NCBI GenBank assembly: GCA_973895155.1
Contig: OZ316897.1
Coordinates: forward strand, 7,626,001-7,690,000
Length of the DNA: 64,000 nucleotides
Reading direction: 5' to 3'
DNA from: Marsupella aquatica
Lineage: Eukaryota; Marchantiophyta
Numbering within the stretch: the stretch's first letter is position 1; each line of letters begins with the position of its first letter. Shown here one piece after another: positions 46,111 through 58,129 of the stretch. The position numbers and the translations under genes were made by a program. The notes under the pieces were generated by a model. That model was given only the letters and a program-made list of their open reading frames with translations, was not told the DNA's origin and made no database searches.

Positions 46111-48570
46111 CCCTCTCTCGGTTGTGGGGGCATAACTCTCTGTGTATTTGACCAAATTGGCTATAATTGACCTCGTTGGAAAGAGGAGCTCAAGCCGCTT
46201 CCAACGCTGCTATCCACGCAGCAGATGGTTGAATAGAGAAATCGTGAGAGGAGGCGCAAGCTCGAAAAAACTATGGAGGAGGGGCAAATCCAAAGTACAT
46301 AGCCAATTCGAGATAGAAATAAAGCTGCAAGTTAGGGTTTAGTAGTTAGAGATAGTGGCGGCTCTGTTAGGGCTAGGATGGGGCTCCAGCAGCGTAGTAT
46401 CCACCCATTTGGGCTCAGTGTGAGAGTATATAGAGCAACCCCCCCCCCCCGGTAGAAGGCAGGGGGGACTTCAGTTGTGTGATCTCACGTAGACTGAGCA
46501 ACAGGGAGGAGCTCTGTGCAAGGAAGGCTGGGCTTGGAAGCTGTGTGTTGGGGAGAGCTTGGTTGTGCTATTACTCAGGGAGTGATCAACCACGCTTCAC
46601 AACAATAGTTGGCCAGGTTTGCAAGCTGGATTGTGGCTCTTTCTAGTAGGCAACCTGGTAGGCACCACAACTGGGCTCTTTTCCCCGATACAGAGCCTTG
46701 GTGATAGGTGATGTGTTGGTGATTGTAAATTGTGGGGAGGATTTCAATATGATTTGCGGTGAGCACATTAGGGAGGCTGAGATACTGATTGAGGGGCAGC
46801 AAGAGGAGCATTTACAGTTTAGTCTAGCAAGGCTACATGATCCATGGGGAGTCCCGGCCTTTGTCTGGTAGAGAGCACTAAGGGATTTATGGCCAGAGCT
46901 GAGCTTGCAGGGCAAGCGTGAGGCCAGGCCTCATTGCAATTTGGGGTAGATTGCCGTTAGGACTGGTACCAGTTTTGAAGTCGAGTCAACTGTGCATGCG
47001 TAACTTGCCATTCTGAAATGGAGGTGTGAGATGTGTATGTGCCCCCAAGAAAGAAGTGAAGTGAAGGAGGTTGAGTTCAGGATTGAGTTTGCAAGGTAAG
47101 TACGGGATTGGTTCAAGTCCAATCTGCCGTTGCAATCTGGAGTGAGTCGGGCTCAGGTTCAGGATTGAGCTTGCAGGGCAAGCACGGGGCTTGTAGGGCA
47201 AGCACGGGGCTTGTAGGGCAAGCACGGGGCTTGTAGGGCAAGCACGTCGCAATCTAGAGTAGACAGCTTTTGGGCCTATTGTTCGGATCAAGTGTTCTCA
47301 GTGAACTATTGTGCACTTTGAATCTAATTGAGTTTTCCTCTCAGGCCTCATTTCTCTCATGGATACGTGTGTGTGTGTGAGGCAATCTGAGTGTATGATG
47401 GGACTAGCAGCGCCACTGAGAGGTGTACCGGGTGCATTGAAGTGGGTTGGGTGAGGGCTGTCATAGCTCTGATTGCTAAGAGTGGAATGACAGAGTGGTG
47501 GGGCAATGGCTTAGAAGTCCCTAAGCCAGGAATCCGTCAAGAGTCACTAGTTTATGGGTACATTCCGGCGGCGGAATAGAAATATACCTATGACAATAAG
47601 CATACATATAGACATATGCGCACCGTAGCACTAGGCCCTGTGTGTATGGGCCCAATATGAAGACCCCTTCTCACCAGAACTATCATGAGCACAAGATCTA
47701 ATTCCCAACCTTGATTCCTAGGGATTGAGCTTGGGTGATGTGTGACAGAGTCTTGCTATGATAGTCTGGTGTTAAGGGTATAAACTGGTGTTTATCGGCC
47801 TTCATAGCATCCCTTTATGATCCTCAGGTACAAGGAGATGGTTTTGGCACCCAATAGTGACGTTTTTGGTGTTAAGACCCATGTCAATCGCGTGACAAAA
47901 CAATGTTATTAGAAACTAGGTAACGTGCTACAATGGTCCATATGGTTTACTACAATTCATCTGCACACAATGTTCAAATATATTTCTTTTGTTGTTGACA
48001 CTTTTCGAATGCATGCCTCAATTTCAGTTGCAGTACAAGTGACACCAAAATTTGGCCAAATAGTTCCTAGAAGTATCTTTACATATTCAGACTCATGCCC
48101 TGTACTGCCCAAGCCCAGTTGGCTACAAGGGGGAGATGAGCTAATTTTATGGTTGTTAGCCTTGACTGCCCGCACCTTGTTGCCCGAGCTCAATTGGTGG
48201 AAAGCAAGATTGAGGGGTACCAAAGGAGTCAATCAGGACTAAGGACAACCACTTTGAAGGATTGAAGGAAAGGATTGAAAATGTCATTAAAATGTGGTTG
48301 AATACCCTCCCCAAAAGGTTGGACACACTTCCACAAGGTTGGGGGCACTTCCAACAATGTTGTGCATACTTCCACATACTTGGCATGCAAGATCTAACCT
48401 TTAAAGTTTTTCCAAACAATCCTAACCATTCCATGTCACATTTTGGTGATTATGGAATATTCTTGGAATAAGGACAAGGAGTATATCCTTTTTGTGGAGA
48501 AAATGGGAGACTTTTCAGTACCCCTCAAGCTTGCTTTTGACCAATTGGCTACCACTTTACTACATAGATA
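46111..48570. other. Intergenic, repeat-bearing
   Basis: A TATA-like GAGAGTATATAGAGC (about 46421) next to a C12 run (46439-46450) may belong to an unrecognised LTR, which I could not delimit. GT microsatellite at about 47368-47380. No gene is supported. Confidence 0.4.
47167..47246 (+). repeat. Exact 20-bp minisatellite
   Basis: The unit AGCACGGGGCTTGTAGGGCA starts at 47181, 47201 and 47221, with partial units on both sides. The copies are identical, so the array is young or recently homogenised. Confidence 0.95.
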
Positions 48571-48905
48571 TTGAACATAGATGACAATCGCAACGGTAAG
48601 CACTTGACACATCCAATGCACAAGTAGTCGACACAAGAGATACGTGGTTCACCTCCTCGAGGCTACGTCCATGGGAACACACAAGAGAACTTTACTGAAC
48701 TCTAAGCTCGTCGGCTATACCAAGTTTCCATAGTGTAAGCTCTCCTCATCTCTCAAGTGGCTCCGTAATAATGAGCCTAAGTTCCACTTATCCAAGCAAA
48801 CACCGCTTGGCATATAGTGTGCATCCTAGTTAACCTAACCACATCTCCAACTACAGTTAGCCTAACTAAGGTTATATGTCGTAACCCTAGACCTTGACTA
48901 AATAT
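48571..48905 (-). repeat. LTR fragment, close relative of 15330-15680
   Basis: On the plus strand it shares CAATGCACAAG, GTGGTTCACCTCC, GGGAACACACA, CAAGCAAACACCGCTTGG and GTTAACCTAACC with the reverse complement of the other copy. No retrotransposon coding sequence is adjacent. Confidence 0.75.
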
Positions 48906-50553
48906 CTAACAATGGAGACATCCATGAATATTTACTGATATTTAACTTTTTCAATTTAAAAAAACCAAGGGATGTTAAGATAATTCTTAAAACTCAGGTT
49001 GGGCTTACTGAGGGTTTCTTTGGAGTATGTTGTATGTAACGTGTGGCACGGAGTACTATGTGAGTGATATGAGGCTTGCCACATTCATCAGCATCAGCAT
49101 TTTATTAGTGGGAATTCTTTGCTAGATTTCACCTCTGCAAAATGTCTTCACCACTTTTAGCATCCTTAGTTATTTTATGTCTCATTTGCCAGGTTCCCAC
49201 CTACTCACAGGCCCCATTAGCCAGAATCTAATGGTGCTCCTTAATTCTAGGGAGAACTAGTGGTTGGAAAATAATTTGGGAATTTCAGGTAAAGAATATT
49301 CCTAACATTTCTCTTTCACACACACCTGGCATTGGCCACTCTGGCTCATAAGGAAAAACCTTAAGGATTACTCTGATCAGCATCCACTCCACCATAGCCA
49401 AGCTTCCCCCTTCCCTGTGAGATGTCCTGACAAAGCTTTCCTAAAACTGACAGCTAAGTAACAGAGTATCGAGCAAAGTAGTCGGGGAAGCTATTAGGGA
49501 TGAGACACAACATCGAGGCTAATCAATGCAATTAGCCCATACGACCCTGCCCGCTGTCCACTTTTTTTGATGCCTGTATTAGGTCAAATATTGGGCGCGA
49601 ATCCCTTTGGTCACCACCTGCCTCTAGGCTGCATGGTAAAGGAGCACACTGGGGCGGGGAGGTCAGAGTTTGAATCCTGCTGGCCATGAAAGCTTTTGTC
49701 ATTCACCCCACCCAAAAGTTGGGTTCATTTATACCCTCTAAGTGACACTCATTTTTTTTGACTCACCGGTCTAGTATGCGGGCAGCTGAGTTTCTTTGTG
49801 AATGGAAAGCTGGAGTCAAATAGAACCCTGACTCGTCCATTTTTAATTGCATTTGGTGGGTGTGGAGTAATTCCCCACAACGAGCTTGTGAATGAACTTG
49901 ACTACAAAGCTGCACCTAAATAAATTGATCATTATGCAATAATACTCAATGGCACCTCTCAAAGTTGGACACAAGAACTCTAGGTGACTTGGGGTAAAGC
50001 CACTCTTGGAAGCATTCACTCGATTTCAACTTGTCTTCCAATAGGGAAAAGTTGATCTAGACTTAAAATCATTACTCACTGAGAACCCAAGTCAAAAATG
50101 ACCATTGACTCACGCCTTCTACCACTTTACAGAAAACTCTGTTGTCCCTGACCTTTTGACCAAATATTTTGGGGTCCTAGTGAAACTTCAAACAATAAAC
50201 TTATCCGTAAATTTGTCATGCATGTCCTCCTCCAATATTCAGGCTTGGGCAGATTTGATCCCTTTCCATAAACTTGATAAACTTTGCTCTTGGGTTAAAG
50301 TAACATGAGAGAATACAACCTGGTTTGAACCGGAGAGACACATGTCAGCTAATCGGGGACGCAATGGTAATGTGGGCAGGGACCCTGGATCAATGTGATT
50401 TCATCGACATGCTTTGAAGGAAGAGAGTTGCAGGCGAGGAGAACAGGGAATTGCATGTGCGCAATTTGTATCTTGCTACTCCCTACACTAGAGCGCGCCT
50501 AAGTGTTGTGTCGGTGCTAGACTGTGTGGTCGACAGTTTGGTCACATTTCTAG
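48906..50553. other. Intergenic, one SINE
   Basis: No gene recognised; the SINE at 49625-49790 is the only supported feature. Confidence 0.5.
49625..49790 (+). mobile_element. tRNA-derived SINE, copy 2
   Basis: A-box-like TGGTAAAGGAGC (49634-49645), B-box-like GAGTTTGAATCC (49666-49677), then tail CCCAAAAGTTGGGTTCA and CTCTAAGTGACACTCATT. Tail blocks match copy 1 on the minus strand at 36339-36530. Confidence 0.6.
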
Positions 50554-51690
50554 ATGGCATCTGACATAGGAAGTTCTTCATCTAGCGATGAAGAAACGAT
50601 GGACGACATTGAACAAGAGATCCTATTAATTCTTGGCTTGGCAGCACTAGTGGAGCAATCAGAAGTATTTTTCAATGAAAATGAGCTAGCGACACAAACT
50701 ACTATGAACCACAATGTCGGAGCGAGGGATGTTCTTGCTGCCATGAGTGCCACCCCTGGCTTTTTCAGGAGTCTTACCAATTTCTCACTTGAAGAATTCC
50801 ACGCGCTATGCCATCTGGTCTTCCATTGATTAGTCAGAATGCAAGGTCAACCGACATGGAGCATGTGACGCGGGGGCGCCCTTTGAAGCTGAATCTAGAA
50901 CAAAGATTGCTCATTTTATTCTCGTCATGAGGCATGACAACATTGTGATTTTTGATGCTTTTTGTTGGAATTGGGCAAGGAGTTAAGTATGTGATGACCA
51001 GATCTTCATTGCTTCATGTATCAATGAAGCCATTGCCAGCAAAATCAGATGGCTGGATGCTGCAGAGAGGAGGATTTTAGGCACACAGGTTCCAGCTTTT
51101 CAAGGATGCATAGGAATTATTGATGGAACTCTCATCAAGATTCGTTGGCCAAAACGTGGAGATCATTCTACATGGTTCAATGGCCGGAAGAAAATGTATT
51201 CCTACAAGAATACTCTCATTGTTGACCACAATGGACTGTTCAAACACCTGGACCTTGGTTTTCCAGGTTCTGCCCATGACATTAATATTTTGCGTGTGTC
51301 TTCTTTGCACCAGAATTGGCGACAACACTTTCCTCATACTGATGAATACTTTGAATTTCTACTAGGGGACCCTGGGTACGTGGGAGAAGAGCAATACATT
51401 ATGAGGAGGCTCAGTACACAAGAAATGCCTGAAGGAGCTGATGTCGGCATTATCTCTGCATACAACAAAATGCATGCAGGATATCATATTAAGGTAGAAT
51501 CGGAGGTTTAAAGAGAAAATGGAGGAGGCTCATGAAGAGGTATGATTGTACTTGTGAGAAGTACACTATTCTAGTTCAAGCAGCAACCTTACTCACTAAT
51601 TTTCTACAAAGGAGAAGACAAGATTCAGCCTATATGAGGTTGTTGGCGAGCACCATAGGAGTGACGACTATGGTTGGGAAGGTGACTTCT
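50554..51690 (+). pseudogene. PIF/Harbinger transposase (DDE_4 type), degenerate
   Basis: The N-terminus starts at 50554 (acidic, MASDIGSSSSSDEE). A frame break follows at 50827. The core then reads DMEHVTRGRPLKLNLEQRLL, then GCIGIIDGTLIKIRWP with the first catalytic Asp (about 51126), SYKNTLIVDHNGLF, DLGFPGSAHDINI, LLGDPGYVG with the second Asp (about 51370), and NKMHAGYHIKVESEV with the presumed catalytic Glu, then LKRKWRRLMKRYDCTC in another frame. The order D-D-E and the flanking motifs are those of Harbinger transposases. Stops at 50827 and 51509 and several shifts mean it is dead. A SANT-like gene faces it on the minus strand, which is the usual second gene of this superfamily. Confidence 0.85.
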
Positions 51691-53039
51691 AGCTCACCAT
51701 AGTCTAGGTAGTCACCATATGACATTTGCTTTTTGTAGAGATTCATAATCAAGCTACAGGAGTTACTTTGATTTTCTCTATGTTTGTGAATCTGTGTCCA
51801 ACAGATGGGTAGTTTTATAAACTTGTTCCATGCATGGTACAAGTTGACAATTTTTTCTCCGCTTCACAGACATCTGTAAGCACACAAGAATGATATCATT
51901 TAATTGCAAAGTCCATTTTCCAATGTACCATTTGTCCACATGAGTTGAATGACAATTCAATTTCAAAATTGGTGTTGGAACTTTATTAAGCATGGAGAGA
52001 CAACAAGGAGTTGTCATAAGAACCTCGGGGGGGTCACTATATGGAGGGCCATACATCGCGTGCGATGTTTTAGGGTTTGACCCCCCTAACTTATAAGTGA
52101 AAAATATTTTTTTGCAAAGCGCTTTCTTTCGTTAAATTTTGTCATTTTTTATTAAAAAACCCCTAAAAACTTTAAAGAAACACTAGAAGAATCCGAGGTG
52201 AACTGAGACCGCAATATGTGACTCATTTTGGCTCATGGGACTTCATTGTGACTCAACGTGACGTGACCCACGCTGTGACCCTTGGAGTTGCAAAAGTTGA
52301 GACCAAAAAATGGAAGTCACTATTGATATGTACTGGGCTTTGCAACTTGCTTGATACCCATTTATGACTGATCTGTGACTTTATTGTGGAGTCTAGCCTT
52401 GTTTCTACGTGACTGCAATATGACTTTAACGAGTCACATGGTAAGTCCATACATGACTTACCCGCATTCAACAACGACTAGCTTGTGACCATTTAGTGTC
52501 ACAAGATAGACCAATGGGGACCCTGGCCTGGGTCACACAACAGAACCATTTGAGACTCTATATACTCATGTTTATAACTAATAAGGTTCACATGCAAGTT
52601 GTAACCATGACTAATGAACACAGAGGGACAGTTCATAAGGAGAGAGAGCACTCCACATTTTAATACATAGAAACACTGATGTTCTAACTTTAGAAATATA
52701 ACACATTGAATACAAGAAATGAACATAGCATGAATGACATCCACATGAAACAAAGCATCATATAAGCAGATCCTACATAAAAAATTCATAAGAATTAAAC
52801 AGAATCACAATCTTGCTAAAAAATGAAGATCATTTGAATTCCAATGGAATAGTTTACAATGTGATCAATGTAATTCAGACAAAACAGGAACTCATAACTG
52901 ATGACTGCAGGATGAGATAACTGAAAGCACATGCATGATACTATGAATCTCCAAGAGGACATGATTCTTGTACTGTTTCTTGAGATCTAAAATCTACATA
53001 ACATGACTCACACTACAAACAAATAATGGCATGACATTG
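51691..53039. other. Gap between convergent Harbinger-type genes
   Basis: No gene is seen. It contains the GTGAC cluster (52218-52532) and an AT-rich stretch near 52100-52160. Confidence 0.5.
52218..52532. repeat. Dense cluster of GTGAC/GTCAC pentamers
   Basis: Twelve occurrences lie in 315 bp on both strands (eight GTGAC and four GTCAC), where fewer than one would be expected by chance at even base composition. Such clusters are typical of transposase or SANT-protein binding regions, but function is inferred. Confidence 0.7.
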
Positions 53040-54749
53040 TTATGGATCCTCTATGAACTTGGTTGGCCATAATACCAAAGAACCTGCACCATCTCCAAGT
53101 GTCTTCTGAGGAGGATCATCATTTGTGTTTGGAATGGGAATGACAGCTTTAAGTTTCACTAGTAATGTAACTAACACTATTGAAAAACCTGGGGGAATCC
53201 TCTTGCCATGGAACGTTGTAGAACCAACCTGCACTCTGCCAAATCCTACTCGTGTTCCACTCTCATCAACAGCTAACAAGCCACTTTGTCCCTCAGCATT
53301 AGGTGCTTTCCCCACTTCCACCTTAGATCTTTTTGCCAGCACCGTTCTTGGAGGTTTGTATGAAACCTTTGACGTGGCTCTACTCCCACCAGCAGACTTG
53401 CTTTGTGTGCGCATGCTTCCTCTCTTCACAGTAGTGAAGCTAGGCTCAGTAGGTTCCTCTCTTAGGACTATCACAGTAGCACGTTCCTCACCTGGGAGTG
53501 TCATACCAACTAACTCGTTGGTTGGATTTATCTCAACAAGAGGAGTATTTTTTGTAATTAAATAGGCCTATGTGTTCTTTAAAGTCAACCAGTCAATAAA
53601 ACATGCCCTATGTGTTCTTCCACCAAACTTTGGAAGTCTTCCGCCACACCCATTTAAATGGGCCTATACTTTGTTGCGCGTGATGTGCCACTTCCGTGGA
53701 AGTGAACCCCCCGAGATAAGAACAAGTGACTCCCATGTAATAGTCTATACCAAACCATGCAATCTAGCTACAACCCAAGACCTATGATAAGCTTAACCTA
53801 ATGCCTGAACTCCTCATCGGTGAGCACCCCAAATTCTAAAGCATTCTTCAAAATTTCAATCTGGTTCTTCTTTTGTCTATCTATAGCGAGCGAGACTTTC
53901 TTCTCAAGATAAGCTTCTCTCGTCACATTGGACTGAGTGAAGGCTTCTGCCAATGCTGCAAAGCTGGTTGATTGTTTCATCAACATCTGTCCTTTTGTCA
54001 TGTGCACCTTCTCACTGAATTTTGATGGGGCATCTAGGGGCTTGGTTGCGCTGGTGCCATCCCGGACAACATACTGTGGGGTTGCTGGTGATGGAACTCG
54101 TGGCACAACTAGGGGGCAGGTGCTACAATGGAAGGAATTGAAGCAATGCCATCAATAATGCTTTGCCTCCGTTTTAAGACATTCCTCTTTGCATGACCAT
54201 TGGTTTTTTGGAGATGTTGAAAGGCCTCCTCATCTTTTAAGGCAATACGGTCTCCATTCTCCTCGTTTGAAGTCCCTATCTTCAACTCCTTCAAAGCATC
54301 ACGAAGCTTCTCTTTCAATGTGTCTTCAGCAAAGGGAGATTGGGGATACTTCCGAATATATTTCTCATGGACCTTCTTCCAAACAACACTCGGAACCAAT
54401 TGGTTCACTTTCTACTTCCTGCCCTTGGAGTAATCACTGAAAGCCATAGAATAGGCTGCCACCAGAGTGCTCAAGTGCATGGAATCCACCAATGTGCACG
54501 AGGAAGCACATTTGGATTGTGCTCTTTCATCCATTCAGGTTTAGAGCCACAACTATGGTTCGGGTCAATGTTCTCCTGGTTGTGAGTGAAAGCCTTGTAG
54601 CTGTTGTCAGAAGATTCATTGCTGACTTCACTCTGACTTTCAATGAGTTCAGTGAGCTTGATCAGCGGAGGCAATTCAGATCCAAGTTGCATGTGCCCTT
54701 CCAAGTCCCTATTGCGAGCAACTTGCTTCATGGTTGGCATTCCTGTCAA
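53040..54749 (-). pseudogene. SANT/Myb-like protein gene, probable Harbinger ORF1, degenerate
   Basis: Three frames on the minus strand continue each other. The N-terminal part starts MTGMPTMKQVARNRDLEG (54749). The centre reads LVAAYSMAFSDYSKGRK, then VPSVVWKKVHEKYIRKYP, then TLKEKLRDALKELK (about 54300-54460), a helix-rich tryptophan-containing block like SANT/trihelix DNA-binding domains. Then come a basic stretch, a C-terminal helix (EKKVSLAIDRQKKNQIEILK, 53830-53900) and a separate open frame 53040-53504 rich in Ser/Thr/Lys. Frameshifts near 54470 and 54110 break it. In Harbinger elements a SANT-type partner carries the transposase to DNA and into the nucleus. The domain call is tentative, and the 53040-53504 part may not belong. 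Confidence 0.45.
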
Positions 54750-54792
54750 TCACATAAACAGCCAGCCGGTTTCTTAAACAGCCAGCCGGTTT

Positions 54793-56097
54793 AAACGCAA
54801 TCACATCACATCGTGCTAGCAGCAGTTTTGTGACATTTCCACACCAGTCAGAACCTTCAAGGTCATGAATGGGGTCCTGCATAAGATTGCTACATCAGCC
54901 CCCCCATCAGACACAACCTTACATCGTGTGGTGACCAGATCCCACAGGACCACTGGCCCCCATCACTTGCGCATTGGGCGACCAACCAATCTATTGGCTA
55001 TGCTACTCCAATATGAATGGAAGGACGGAACTCCATTCCTGGAGACTAACACTGCTCATCTCAGGGAGATCCAGGGCCCACTCAGGACAACAACTCACAA
55101 GGCGGTAAGGAAGTGGGCAATTCAACTGAATTGGACCCCCAACCTGAAGATGTTGTGGGCTAATACTTGGATTCCTTACTAGGCTGCGAATGAGAATTGT
55201 TTCTTATGGCAATTAATCTACAGGATACCAGCTACACATCACTGGCGCCTACCGACTCTTCCACCGACGGATCCCGACACATGGTGCACTAGATGTACTC
55301 TTAATCAGCATGAAGACCTGGTTCACTGCATATGGAGTTGCCCAGTCTCAAAATCAGTTTGGTCATGGGTCCAGTACGTTCTACAGAAGGTGGCAACCAC
55401 CAGCAACAGCAGCATTCAACTCCAACCAGCTCACATTTTTGTTGGGGCTCCTCTGTCTGATTTCTAGGATGTACCAGAGAAATTATGGCATACCCTACAG
55501 GCCATTACTTGCTGGTACATTTGGAAGGATCGCAACTCACATTGCATCAAACTTACTAGATCGAAGGTGAGGACAGTAATTCAGATGTCTTGGCACCGCC
55601 TTAGTGTGTACCTCCGTCGAGATTGGTCTAATCACAAGTCCAAAATTCAGTCTGGCAAGTCCTCTTTTGCAGATGCGTTCAATGACATGTCTGTCAACTA
55701 TGGGACCTTGGCTGGGCTGTGGGATATCCACGAGGAGATACTCCAAGTGCCACCACGCCCGCCATGAATCACCTATGTTCAGGTTGGGGAGCTTTGCTGC
55801 AGGTTAGGCCAATAGTTTTTTTGCGACTCTATCACGGATCCACTAATGGGTACCCTGCCGGTTCCCTGTTCACTGGCCGGTCTTTGGGGGTTTTGCCGCT
55901 CCTTCTGCAGTTGTTAAATTTCTTGTTTAGCTCCCATTTTGGGATTGCTTCTTCCCTGGTGCCGGCCCCCCCGGCTTGTGTGGCTTAATGACCTCCGGGT
56001 CCACCTAGGTGCCGACCCCCTTTGTGGGCCACCCCCATTGTATGTTGGCTTTTTTAATGAAATTCAATTGGTTTTTTCGAGGCAACAAAAAAAAAAC
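54793..56097 (+). mobile_element. 5'-truncated L1-type LINE
   Basis: The coding remnant ends with a zf-RVT type domain: NCFLWQLIYRIPATHHWRLP, then CTRCTLNQHEDLVHCIWSCP with paired cysteines and histidine, then WYIWKDRNSHC, and stops near 55767. A GC-rich 3' untranslated region follows, and the element ends in an A-rich tail (56086-56097). Target duplication ACAGCYAGCCGGT occurs before the element (54758-54770 and 54778-54790) and after the tail (56096-56108). Upstream reverse transcriptase and endonuclease are missing, as usual for truncated LINEs; a stop and frameshifts occur inside. Confidence 0.8.
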
Positions 56098-57160
56098 AGC
56101 TAGCCGGTCATCATTCCAAACATAATTAGAATTGCAAATTGAGCAGACTTTCAATTGAACTAGGTTTTCAATTAGCACAACATATAAATTCCAATTCACT
56201 GGTCAGCCATAGGAAATGTAATAGATATGAGCATCGAGCCTGACTAGGACTTAGAGTGGACTTTCTTACTTCTATGAGCCGATGACATAGTGACCTGTCA
56301 ATCATAGTCCTCAAAAGAGTGTAGAGTGCCTGTAGTATGAAAAGCAGTGCGTAGACAAAGATTGAGAATGTGTTGATCCACAATGGAATGCATAGAGTGC
56401 AATCCTTGAGAGAATCTTTGTGCTTTTGTAGTGACCTCGATTGTGACCAAGATTCATCCCCTGTGGTGAGCCTAGCAACCATGCTTGATGCCTATCAGGT
56501 TCATCCATCCCTTTGTGCAACAATTTCTTGTGCCGTCTCACCTAAGATTACAATTGCATCCCACCCAACCACACAAAATTCCTCTTGTCCACTTCTCATT
56601 GCTTCTCAATGAATTCTTCCCCACCAACGTCCATAAAATCTCCATAGCTTCTCATGCCTGCAACATAGGCTCTATGATGCATTGGATGCTAATTCACCCA
56701 ACAACACAATTGCATCCCACCAAACCACACAAAATTCCTCCCGCACACTTCTCATCGCCGCTCAATCAATTCTTCCCCACTGGCGTCCATAAAATCTGCA
56801 TCACTTCTCATGCCTGCAAGTAGGCTCTATGATGCATTGGAATGTCAAAGGCCAAAGGTAATCCATGCCCTCTATTCAGTGAAGAACATCGGCTCTTCCA
56901 ACACTCACGCTTGCAGCCTGGATACGCAGCTAGATGCAACAGGCGATGCGGAGTCATGAACTGTGCAAGCCCCTTGGCAGGTGCAAACTCTAGCGACCTC
57001 CTCTTTGGGACGTTGTCATGGGGATTCCTTTTAGAAGGCTAGAATCCATATTGTGTTATTTGAGTTTATGTGAAGAGGGTTTTACTTAAAAGCTTCATAG
57101 TAGTACTATTAGAGCATATATATTACATTCTATATGTAGTGTATACATTCTACAATGGTA
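56098..57160. other. Non-coding, with a 156-bp tandem repeat
   Basis: Sequence after the LINE probably continues the Harbinger-type element, but no terminus was identified. No gene. Confidence 0.45.
56551..56840 (+). repeat. Two-unit tandem repeat, period 156 bp
   Basis: Units start at 56551 and 56707. Both contain CAATTGCATCCCACC, AACCACACAAAATTCCTC, GTCCATAAAATCT and GGCTCTATGATGCATTGG. Confidence 0.9.
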
Positions 57161-57350
57161 CACAGTAGTTCCACCATTTACGCATAGTAGTTTCACCAAC
57201 TACGCATAGTAGTTGCACCAATTATGTATAGTAGTTTCACCAACTACACATAGTAGTTGCACCAATTACGCATAGTAGTTCCACCAATTACGCGTAATAA
57301 TTCCACCAACTACGCACAGTAGTTCCACCAACTATGAATAGTACTAGCAC
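57161..57350 (+). repeat. 22-bp palindromic minisatellite, eight full units
   Basis: Units start exactly every 22 bp from 57161 to 57315, each CATAGTAGTTCCACCAACTACG or a close variant, with a decayed ninth. Each unit holds the inverted repeat GTAGTT-5nt-AACTAC-like arms, so every unit can fold. It lies 5' of a TATA-like CTATAAATA (57438). Confidence 0.9.
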
Positions 57351-57640
57351 ACTTATAGGTGCTTGATGCTTGCCACTTGGCTTCCATTCAAGGGTCAAGG
57401 CATCAATCCATGCCCTCTTGGAAAATACAAAGGGGCACTATAAATAAAGTGAAGAGGAGCACACTCTCCTCATTCGCATTATTTGATCTATCGTGTTGGA
57501 CTTGCAATACTATAAGGAACTCTTCCCCTCTTGTGCACATGTCTTGTTTATTATTTACCTCCATGCTTGGGTACTAACTTGATTGTTAGCCTTAGAACTA
57601 TTTTAAGTTTTATGTTTATTAGTCTTGAGATCAATTTAGA

Positions 57641-58129
57641 GTGCTTGTAATGAATAATATGATAAATAGAGTACCTAGAGTTTATACCCCACCTGCTGTG
57701 CCATTTGTCAATCCTTTCTTAATTAAAATTCATTGTCTTAGCAAGCATATCATGAGAATGCATCTTCTTTATCATTTTGGGTTTGAGTTAATGAAAACAG
57801 TTATGAATAGCGATGCACCATTTGTATATCCGATTGTTGTTTATGGAAATGAATGGAATGTAACTATTTTTATTTTATATTAGATGGATTTTTATAGACA
57901 ATCCGTAAATGTACCGGAGTTAGATTTGAATAGGCTTCCTAATAATGTGTCTGATTTTCCTTCATCTATTGACATTAGAGTGGTATGCCGTAAGAAGGTT
58001 GATTGTAGAGATGTTTTAGTTATAAAGTATGGAGATGAAAGATACAATATTATGCTTAGGATGCCAGAGCCTGTGATTATATCATCTATGGTAAATCTTA
58101 AGATCATAGTCTTTGTTTTCTATAATTGA
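57641..58129 (+). pseudogene. Unrecognised AT-rich reading frame with one amber codon
   Basis: One frame runs from 57641 to a stop at 58129 with a single TAG (57881-57883); each half is 80-81 codons. The peptide is hydrophobic then polar, with PPAVPFVNPFLIKIHCL before the amber and VPELDLNRLPNNVSDFPSSI after. A possible intron (donor ATG|GTAAATC at 58089, acceptor AATTGTAG ending 58144) would continue the frame into DSLEIAIYDLTWEV. I do not recognise the family. It sits between a minisatellite with a TATA box and the gypsy primer site, so it may be an insertion inside the gypsy 5' LTR. Confidence 0.35.

Noticed and set aside
53125-53565. 146-codon plus-strand frame opposite the SANT-like gene
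   Set aside because: It is antisense to the minus-strand frame at 53040-53504, whose Lys/Ser-rich reading is the more plausible; no motif on the plus strand.
57161-57350. Possible CRISPR-like array (22-bp units)
   Set aside because: The units are head-to-tail with no unique spacers, and the genome is eukaryotic; it is a minisatellite.
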